The notes beneath the pieces were generated by a model, which was given only the letters and a program-made list of their open reading frames with translations, was not told the DNA's origin and made no database searches. This document shows positions 28,201-34,025 of a stretch of 34,025 nt of DNA, in pieces. Position numbers and translations under genes: made by a program. How positions within the stretch are numbered: position 1 is the stretch's first letter; each line of letters begins with the position of its first letter. The stretch spans positions 1 to 34,025 of the forward strand of contig JAUWND010000008.1 of NCBI GenBank assembly GCA_030612835.1, written 5' to 3'. The DNA is from Candidatus Methanophagales archaeon (GTDB taxonomy: Archaea; Halobacteriota; Syntropharchaeia; Alkanophagales; Methanospirareceae).

Positions 28201-31200
28201 TCTACTTATCCAGATGGAAGCAATATAACATATAAATATGATGCGGAAGGTAATTTTATTCACGTATCAAGTAATGGAATTGTTACAAATAATTCTTACA
28301 ACGAGCTTAACCAACTTGAATCTACCACAGTGAATTATAGTTCATTCTCCAAAACCGTAGGGTATACCTATGATGCCAACGGTAACCGTGCAACTATGAT
28401 AGACGCTGACGCCGGTATTACAAGTTATGTCTACGATGGAGTTGATAGACTTGTAAGCATTACAGACCCGTCCGGGGAAACGATAGCTTACCAATATGAC
28501 GATACGGGCAGAGTATTAAAAATCAACTATCCAAATGGTGTTTCTTCGAGTTATTCCTATGATGCTGCTGATAGACTAAGTAAGCTTACAAATAAAAAAT
28601 CAAAAGGGGAAATGATTTCGAGTTATTCTTATACTTATGATAATCTTGGCAACCGGGTGAGCATGGCTGAAGCTAATGGGAATATTACTAAGCATAAGTA
28701 TGATGAACGAAATAGACTTATTAATGTAACTTATCCTGATGGAAATATTGCTCGGTATACCTATGATAAAGCAGGCAATCGTGTATCTGAAGCAAATGCT
28801 ACTTCTACAATCACCTATACCTATGATGCAGATAATAGATTGTTAAATACAAACGGAATAAGCTATTCTTATGATAATAATGGAAACCGGATAAGTAAAA
28901 GCGATGGAACGAAATATGAATACGACTACGAGAACAGATTGACTAAGGTCACACTTCCAGATGCAAGCCAGGTTACTTATCAATATACTCCATTTGGAAA
29001 TCGAATAAGTAAAACAGATATCAATGGAACAACGCATTACCTATACGAATTTGAAGATATTCTAATGGAGTTCGATGTAAATGGAGTGCAGAAGTCAAGA
29101 TATACGCATGGAATAGGAATAGATGACCCAATTAGTATGGATAGGAATGGAGCTAAATCATATTACCATATTGATGGCTTGGGTAGTGTAACCTCTTTGA
29201 CTGATGTAAAAGAGAACATAGTGGCAAGTTACAGGTACGATGCATTTGGAAAGATAAAAGAAAAAACTGGAAGTGTGATTAACCCTTATACATTTACCGG
29301 CAGAGAATACGATAGCGATATTGGATTGTATTACTATCGTGCGAGGTATTATGATGCCAAAGTGGGTAGATTCCTGAGTAAAGATTTAATTGTCCCTAAT
29401 TCATACACTTATGTAGATAATAATCCTGTTAATTTAGTAGACCCCTTTGGTTTTGGTCCCTTGAAAGGTCTAAGTTGGGGGGAAGCATGGGACGCTTTCT
29501 CAGAAAGCTGGTCTAAGCAGGGTGAATCTTTCGTAGAAACATGGAGAGGTGTTGCTAAAGGTGATATGCAGCATATAGCTCGCCAATATAAAAACAGCGG
29601 GTTAGGACAAACTCATACACACATGCATTCCTGCCCTTGGGCATATTACGGAACACGAAGTGCACTCACTGTATCTGCTGCCACGGGTAGTATTGCTATT
29701 CTAGTTATCGCATCTGAGTCAGGCGCAGTAAGATATGCATGGCTGGGTGGGAAATGGGTAGTAGTGACGGGAGGTAAATTAGCATGGCGTAGCGGGAAGT
29801 GGCTGCTAGTGAAGGGAGGTAAATTAGTATGGCGTAGCGGGAAGTGGCTGGTAGTGAAGGGAGGTAAATTCGCATGGCGTGTGGGGAAAAAGAGAATCAT
29901 AGATTGCATAGTAGGAGCTTCAGTACGTGCTGGGACGTATTTGGTGGGGCAAGAGTTGTTTGGGAATAAGAAATCAAACTGTGAACACGGTTGTGCTGTG
30001 CTTGCTAATGCACTTACTGGGTGTATTGCAACAGCTATCCTGGGGGGTATGGTTGGTGGGACTATAAAACATCTTTTTCTTAAAGGTGTTAATATTTTCC
30101 CTGGGGCGATAGGGCCTATTTCTCAGATAATGTATCATAGAACTGTATGGGGTGGTAAGGTTCTTACGTCATTACTTGCGGCTGGAACACTTGAGGATTA
30201 TCTTAAAGAAAATTGTATGTCAGCCTGTTACCCTGGAGAAGGCGAATCAACTAACGGTATTAAAGGATTTAAAAAAGATAAAAACAAAAAACCACAAAGA
30301 AGGGGTGGACATCCTGATGACAACTACGATGTTTCCGTTCTCAGTTATTCTTCTCCAACCGCCACTACATCTAATTACAAACCAGAAGAAGTTGCAATTC
30401 TCGCAAATGGATTCTACGATGAGTTCTCGAATCTTTTAACGGAACTCGGTGAATCCGCTACCTTTGTAGATGTTTATACGCCATTAGAAAATTTGAATGA
30501 TTACCCAATTTTAATAATACCAAGCGGTGGCTTCTCCGGCATATCCTCTTTATCTTCTTTCAAATCAAAACTCGAAAACTATGTCAATGACGGAGGCACG
30601 CTAATTGTTTACTCTCAGAACAACGGCTACGAATTCGGTGCTGTCCCCGGCGATCTGAGCGGTTACGGTTGGACCGAAGATCAAGCATGTCATTATCGTT
30701 CGGTTGCTATAAATACATATCACCCACTCCTGTCCGGGCAGAATTCCGTAACTCTTGACGTCGTCGTTGATGGCTATTTCACCTCTTATCCGGAGAATGC
30801 AACTATTTTACTCACGAGAACGAAGAATGGCATGCCTGCGATGCTGATGTATGAATACGGGAATGGAACTGGAACGATAATTGCAACTACTATTTACACT
30901 GATTGGGCTTACGGGCATCATCAGGCGACAGGAGATGGAAAACGTCTGATTAGAGACATGATTTCATGGGCAAAGGAGCGAAAAGAACTGTCTGAATATA
31001 GCGCTGACGACCTCGTGATTATTCCTATAAACGTAACGAGTTATATTGATTTAACCTCAGATAAAGTCAAATTTGAGGTGATTGCAGATAACGAGGTCGT
31101 GGACACCGTGGAAGTTACGACTTCTATTCCGCCTTACGAAAAAAAAACAGTTAATTTCGTTTATAGAGCACCTGCGAATCTCGGTATTCTCTATATTGAC

Positions 31201-34025
31201 TACCTGCTGGTGAACGACAGTTATGGAGAAGTGCAGCGAGTGCATGATGTAGAAAGATTCGTGGTGAGCAAATACGCTGAGAATCCAGGTGGGTTCGTTT
31301 ATCGGGGCAAGGAACTTCAAATATGGGCTACTTCTTCTGATGATTACGTTGCAAAAGGTTCTGAAGTTGTATTTACTAGCTATCTGAAGAATAACGGTGA
31401 TGATGAGTTTAAAGGAAACATCGGTATCTACGGACACGAGGCGGGTGGAGCGTGGTGGGCTTATTACGATAACATCTCGAATATTACCATAGCACCGCAT
31501 TCCGAAGATAGCTTTACGTATGCTCACGAGATGGAACACTCTACGGCGGTCTATTTCGGATTGTTTGACAAGCCTGTGAATCATAAGGCCCTTTCTATAC
31601 GTAGCTTCAACCAAAACGCTATTGCAAAGTGTGAGCGAGGAGTATGGACTTTTTACCCATCCGTTGATATTGAAATAGAAACAGACCAGAAAGAATATGC
31701 AAAAGGTGAAGATGTCTTTGTCTCGCTCAACCTCACGAACAAGCAAAAAGTCCGCCACAATGTTACCGTTGACGTCAGAACGCTTGACCCAGACAACAAG
31801 AAGATTTACGAAGACAGTTTTGACGCGAACCTCAGCGCTTACGAAACCAAAAACAAAACGCTTTCTTTCTCGCTGCCCGCAGATTCCCGCTACGGCACTT
31901 ATATCGTAACGGCAGAAGCATACGAAAGCGGAGATAAAATAGGCTCTAACTCTACTTACTTTGAGCTTCCAAAGATTTACCTCTTAAGGCGGAACTTTGA
32001 TAAGCCAGACAAGGTTTATTGCATCAGACAAAACATGAGCCTTACTCTTAACATCACAAACACCGGCTCGTCTGTCTGGACTTCGTGGATAAACACAACC
32101 ATTCCCTCTCTCGCCTTCTCTGATTCCAAATTCCTCTCTTTGAACCCAAACGAAAACAGAGAAATAGAATACAAGAACATCGGCATTCCCACAGACTTCG
32201 CAGCCGGGAAACACGATGTCCTCGTTAACCTCTCTTACGACAGCAGCACAAAAAAGGACAATTTTTTCATTCCTTGCTCTGACCTGAGGATAGAAGCAGG
32301 CAAGAAATACAAAGCAGGCGAAAACATAAGTTTCAATATCTCCAACGTTGGCGGCGTAGATACCGATTTCAACTGCTCCTTCAAATTCGTTGACTGGAAA
32401 GGCAAGGAGATGTACGAAGATGTGGTAGAAGATACCCTTCTTTCTTTGAAGAACAAAACCATATCCTTTGATATTCACAACCAGTCAGTGAACGGCTCGT
32501 ATTATCTCATCGTGTCGTGCAAAGATAAAGAGACGGGAAGAGAGACGGAATTAGCTGCGCTATGCGAAGTAAGCGGTTTGAAATCGGATTTGACCTCAGA
32601 CACCGAGAGAAAAATATATTTCAAAAACGAGAATGTGTCCATCCTTACAAATATAACGAACAGGGATAGCGAGATTGAGAACGGCACGCTGAACCTCAAA
32701 ATCGTTCGTGTTTCCATGCCTACCTCAGCCGAACGCGCACTTGCTATCGCAACCGCAAAACTGTCGGGGTATAAGTATAAGCTCGAAGAACACGAAATTG
32801 TCATGCATAACAGCTCTCACAACCGTTCGCATAACAGTTCAACCCTGCAATCGCCTTCTCCTCCACCTACTAATTTCTTATCCGGACTGAGTCCATATAA
32901 CATTATTGCTACTGCTCGCGCTGCATCGCCACCTGCAAACTTCACTCCCACACCCACTCCCGAACACGAACCCGAACGCGAACCTGAAAATGAAACAGGG
33001 GAATTACCAATTGAAGAACTATCACCTACACCATCCATTAATGTTACTCCTACGCCTGAGCATGAACCTTTGGCACTTCCGGCAGACGAGCTTAACGAAA
33101 GTTATGATAATGAATCGCGAATAGAAGAGTTTGTGCATTCGCCTTCACCACTACCCGCAAACTTAACTCCCACCCCTGAACCGGGAAATGAAATAGGGGA
33201 ATTCCCAATTGAAGAACCATCACCCTCTCTTCCACCCGTTAACCTAACTTCCATCCCCGAACCAGAACCCGAACCCGAAGAGGAACTTGCTGAAATTTAT
33301 AAGCTGAGTGCAGCGAAATTAAGCGATATTATAATAGGAAACGAAACGGTGTGGAAAGACGAAGTAAAAATCTTAAGTGGCAATTTAATTATCAATTCCT
33401 CCGGGAACCTCACCTTGATTAATACCCAATTAATCATGGATTGCACTTCTGACGGGCAGTACCACATTGAAGTTCAAAACGGTGGCGAGATGCACATCTT
33501 CGATTCCGAAATCACTGCAAAGAACACGAATTATGAATATTACTTCCAGGTGAAATCAGGTGCGAAGTTTGAGATGCACGATTCTGAACTACACGAGTGC
33601 GGTTATACATGGGGAACAAATGGCGACCATGCCGGTTTGTGGATCAATACGAATAACACAATAATTGAGAGTAATTCAATAACAAGTAATTATTGCGGAA
33701 TCGTGTTATATCAATCCAACAACAACACCTTAACAGACAATACCGCTAACTCAAACAACAACCGCGGCATTTATCTGTCTTCTTCGAGTAACAACACACT
33801 TACAAACAACACCGCCAACTCGAACAAATACGACCACGGCATTTACCTATCTTCTTCGAGTAACAACACTTTAACGAACAATACCGCTAACTGGAACGTC
33901 AACCACGGCATTTATCTGTCTTCATCTAATAACAACACTTTAACGAGAAACACCGCTAACGGGAACAGATACGACCATGGCATTTACCTATCTTCTTCGA
34001 GCAACAACACGCTCACGAGAAACAC
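25276..34025 (+). CDS. giant secreted YD/RHS-repeat protein with C-terminal CARDB-like and NosD-like beta-helix regions (3' end beyond window)
   Basis: Frame 1 open from ATG 25276 to the window end, spot-checked at many lines; MKTELKAKSVSLLLVTIMLCSIFAGAVTA signal peptide; NTANGNLYLAEADISIKARGFDIELVRAYNSHN...GPFGFGWTFNYN; dozens of YDAxGN/L...D..G repeats; RHS core YTFTGREYDSDIGLYYYRARYYDAKVGRFLSKDLIVPNSYTYVDNNPVNLVDPFGFGP. Confidence 0.95.
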   Translation, partial: MKTELKAKSVSLLLVTIMLCSIFAGAVTADVTKSAANTSLAFGNPRSCIGCAGYEPWYYYAAGGIVNTANGNLYLAEADISIKARGFDIELVRAYNSHNSGKHGPFGFGWTFNYNIYLVKNDDGSVTFFDEDGSAHTFTPAGGNNYTAPPGIHSKLVKNADDSFTLCFTDVSKYNFGSNGKINNITDKNDNHLNFTYNILGRLTRISDDSGLYLNLNYNLRGRISSVVDPLGKEIRYEYDVSDLTKVTDAMGHSTRYEYYDNHKLKSKVDRVDSMLIFSYYDDGKVKDVKVSKYGEKDVMPFTLYKLEYASNIADVTDALGHETTIEHNSNGNPVKITDPLGGVITTNWDGDMNIVSITDANGHITSFNYDAFGNLIKETDALGNSALYAYDNIDTTGKYISLLVNTTNARGFTTSFEYDAKGNLIRLTDATGNHSSMGYDTYGNEISSADFRGYITLFAYDARGYLLNSTDATGNATSYSYDSGGRLLSETDANGYSTKYEYDANDNLIKELDDTGNETKYEYNAEGNLINTIDANGHSTAVSKNIIGKIDGTTDASGNETSFEYDKNGNLIEITDANGRKTKTTYDALGRVISVTDAPGNTIRYTYDAAGRVTSITDKNGHTTHYTYDAVNRLIQVKDPLGHTVSYSYDENSNLLSLADENGHTTSYEYDVLDREVKVIDALSNEDLFSYDANGNLLSFTDAYGYIVCYKYDPLNRLIEVIDPTGKKTIQSYDAVGNRVSLTDRNGHVTSFRYDTLNRLIEITDALGNAESYEYDAVGNIITLKDAKGFTENYFYDELNRVTKVVDATGKSTLFSYDAVGNLVRTTDANGNSESFTYDSLDRLINVTNALSRQTKYEYDATENVVSITDANNHVTGFQYDALDRLIKTKANYPSLSEISYGYDNIGNMISMTDENGHRTRYEYNDLGKLTKVTSPLGYTTQFSYDAIGNLISRTDANGDTSTYSYNVLGRLISSTYPDGSNITYKYDAEGNFIHVSSNGIVTNNSYNELNQLESTTVNYSSFSKTVGYTYDANGNRATMIDADAGITSYVYDGVDRLVSITDPSGETIAYQYDDTGRVLKINYPNGVSSSYSYDAADRLSKLTNKKSKGEMISSYSYTYDNLGNRVSMAEANGNITKHKYDERNRLINVTYPDGNIARYTYDKAGNRVSEANATSTITYTYDADNRLLNTNGISYSYDNNGNRISKSDGTKYEYDYENRLTKVTLPDASQVTYQYTPFGNRISKTDINGTTHYLYEFEDILMEFDVNGVQKSRYTHGIGIDDPISMDRNGAKSYYHIDGLGSVTSLTDVKENIVASYRYDAFGKIKEKTGSVINPYTFTGREYDSDIGLYYYRARYYDAKVGRFLSKDLIVPNSYTYVDNNPVNLVDPFGFGPLKGLSWGEAWDAFSESWSKQGESFVETWRGVAKGDMQHIARQYKNSGLGQTHTHMHSCPWAYYGTRSALTVSAATGSIAILVIASESGAVRYAWLGGKWVVVTGGKLAWRSGKWLLVKGGKLVWRSGKWLVVKGGKFAWRVGKKRIIDCIVGASVRAGTYLVGQELFGNKKSNCEHGCAVLANALTGCIATAILGGMVGGTIKHLFLKGVNIFPGAIGPISQIMYHRTVWGGKVLTSLLAAGTLEDYLKENCMSACYPGEGESTNGIKGFKKDKNKKPQRRGGHPDDNYDVSVLSYSSPTATTSNYKPEEVAILANGFYDEFSNLLTELGESATFVDVYTPLENLNDYPILIIPSGGFSGISSLSSFKSKLENYVNDGGTLIVYSQNNGYEFGAVPGDLSGYGWTEDQACHYRSVAINTYHPLLSGQNSVTLDVVVDGYFTSYPENATILLTRTKNGMPAMLMYEYGNGTGTIIATTIYTDWAYGHHQATGDGKRLIRDMISWAKERKELSEYSADDLVIIPINVTSYIDLTSDKVKFEVIADNEVVDTVEVTTSIPPYEKKTVNFVYRAPANLGILYIDYLLVNDSYGEVQRVHDVERFVVSKYAENPGGFVYRGKELQIWATSSDDYVAKGSEVVFTSYLKNNGDDEFKGNIGIYGHEAGGAWWAYYDNISNITIAPHSEDSFTYAHEMEHSTAVYFGLFDKPVNHKALSIRSFNQNAIAKCERGVWTFYPSVDIEIETDQKEYAKGEDVFVSLNLTNKQKVRHNVTVDVRTLDPDNKKIYEDSFDANLSAYETKNKTLSFSLPADSRYGTYIVTAEAYESGDKIGSNSTYFELPKIYLLRRNFDKPDKVYCIRQNMSLTLNITNTGSSVWTSWINTTIPSLAFSDSKFLSLNPNENREIEYKNIGIPTDFAAGKHDVLVNLSYDSSTKKDNFFIPCSDLRIEAGKKYKAGENISFNISNVGGVDTDFNCSFKFVDWKGKEMYEDVVEDTLLSLKNKTISFDIHNQSVNGSYYLIVSCKDKETGRETELAALCEVSGLKSDLTSDTERKIYFKNENVSILTNITNRDSEIENGTLNLKIVRVSMPTSAERALAIATAKLSGYKYKLEEHEIVMHNSSHNRSHNSSTLQSPSPPPTNFLSGLSPYNIIATARAASPPANFTPTPTPEHEPEREPENETGELPIEELSPTPSINVTPTPEHEPLALPADELNESYDNESRIEEFVHSPSPLPANLTPTPEPGNEIGEFPIEEPSPSLPPVNLTSIPEPEPEPEEELAEIYKLSAAKLSDIIIGNETVWKDEVKILSGNLIINSSGNLTLINTQLIMDCTSDGQYHIEVQNGGEMHIFDSEITAKNTNYEYYFQVKSGAKFEMHDSELHECGYTWGTNGDHAGLWINTNNTIIESNSITSNYCGIVLYQSNNNTLTDNTANSNNNRGIYLSSSSNNTLTNNTANSNKYDHGIYLSSSSNNTLTNNTANWNVNHGIYLSSSNNNTLTRNTANGNRYDHGIYLSSSSNNTLTRN
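29290..29460 (+). other. RHS repeat-associated core domain
   Basis: TFTGREYDSDIGLYYYRARYYDAKVGRFLSKD...YTYVDNNPVNLVDPFGFGP. Confidence 0.93.
29737..29892 (+). repeat. 45-bp (15-aa) tandem repeat, ~3.4 copies, inside the giant ORF
   Basis: AWLGGKWVVVTGGKL / AWRSGKWLLVKGGKL / VWRSGKWLVVKGGKF / AWRVGKK. Confidence 0.95.
33721..34025 (+). repeat. NosD-like beta-helix repeats, alternating 69/72-bp units, continuing past the window
   Basis: NNTLTDNTANSNNNRGIYLSSSS / NNTLTNNTANSNKYDHGIYLSSSS / NNTLTNNTANWNVNHGIYLSSSN / NNTLTRNTANGNRYDHGIYLSSSS. Confidence 0.95.

Noticed and set aside
25516-32804. Minus-strand ORFs opposite the giant gene (e.g. 25516-25734, 29646-29909, 31057-31758, 31984-32478, 32502-32804)
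   Set aside because: They are shadows of a strongly coding frame on the plus strand; sequences are low-complexity or lack family features.
30152-33124. Plus-strand alternate-frame ORFs 30152-30439, 31697-31909, 32708-32890, 32906-33124
   Set aside because: They lie inside the giant frame-1 ORF, in other frames, with no recognisable protein features.
33721-34025. Tandem repeats at the window end considered as CRISPR
   Set aside because: They are in-frame NosD-like protein repeats with codon-level variation.
1-34025. tRNA, rRNA and known riboswitches
   Set aside because: No cloverleaf with conserved TTCGA/TTCAA arm plus acceptor pairing, and no rRNA sequence, was recognised by eye.

Overview
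This is an archaeal chromosomal window. Methanogenesis marker 15, a MetE-like core methionine synthase, an MfnE-type kinase, CarS and DUF2124 together suggest a methanogen or ANME-like euryarchaeon. The left ~20 kb is mostly housekeeping: archaeal lipid synthesis, two NuoL/N/MrpD-like antiporter subunits, a cell-envelope glycosylation block, aroC, purM and coenzyme-related genes. The right ~14 kb is accessory. It holds a truncated and frameshifted sensor gene, a chimeric and multiply broken transposase, a STAND-type ATPase, and one giant uninterrupted ORF (25276 to beyond 34025, at least 2916 codons). The ORF track omits this giant ORF because it runs off the window. It encodes a secreted protein: signal peptide, long YD/RHS repeats and RHS core, an internal toxin-like segment with a 15-aa tandem repeat, an amidotransferase-like domain, Ig/CARDB-like domains, a Pro/Glu linker, and a NosD-like beta-helix. 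The strongest mobile signal is a family of ~160-177 bp MITE-like elements with GTATTTGTWTAGCT-type terminal inverted repeats. Four of five intact copies have 8-bp target-site duplications (two perfect, two 7/8). One copy sits inside a transposase gene, and virtual excision of it restores the reading frame exactly. A second element with different internal sequence uses the same tips and a perfect 8-bp TSD, and is nested inside another inverted-repeat element. No database search was possible; all assignments come from reading the sequence and recalled family knowledge.
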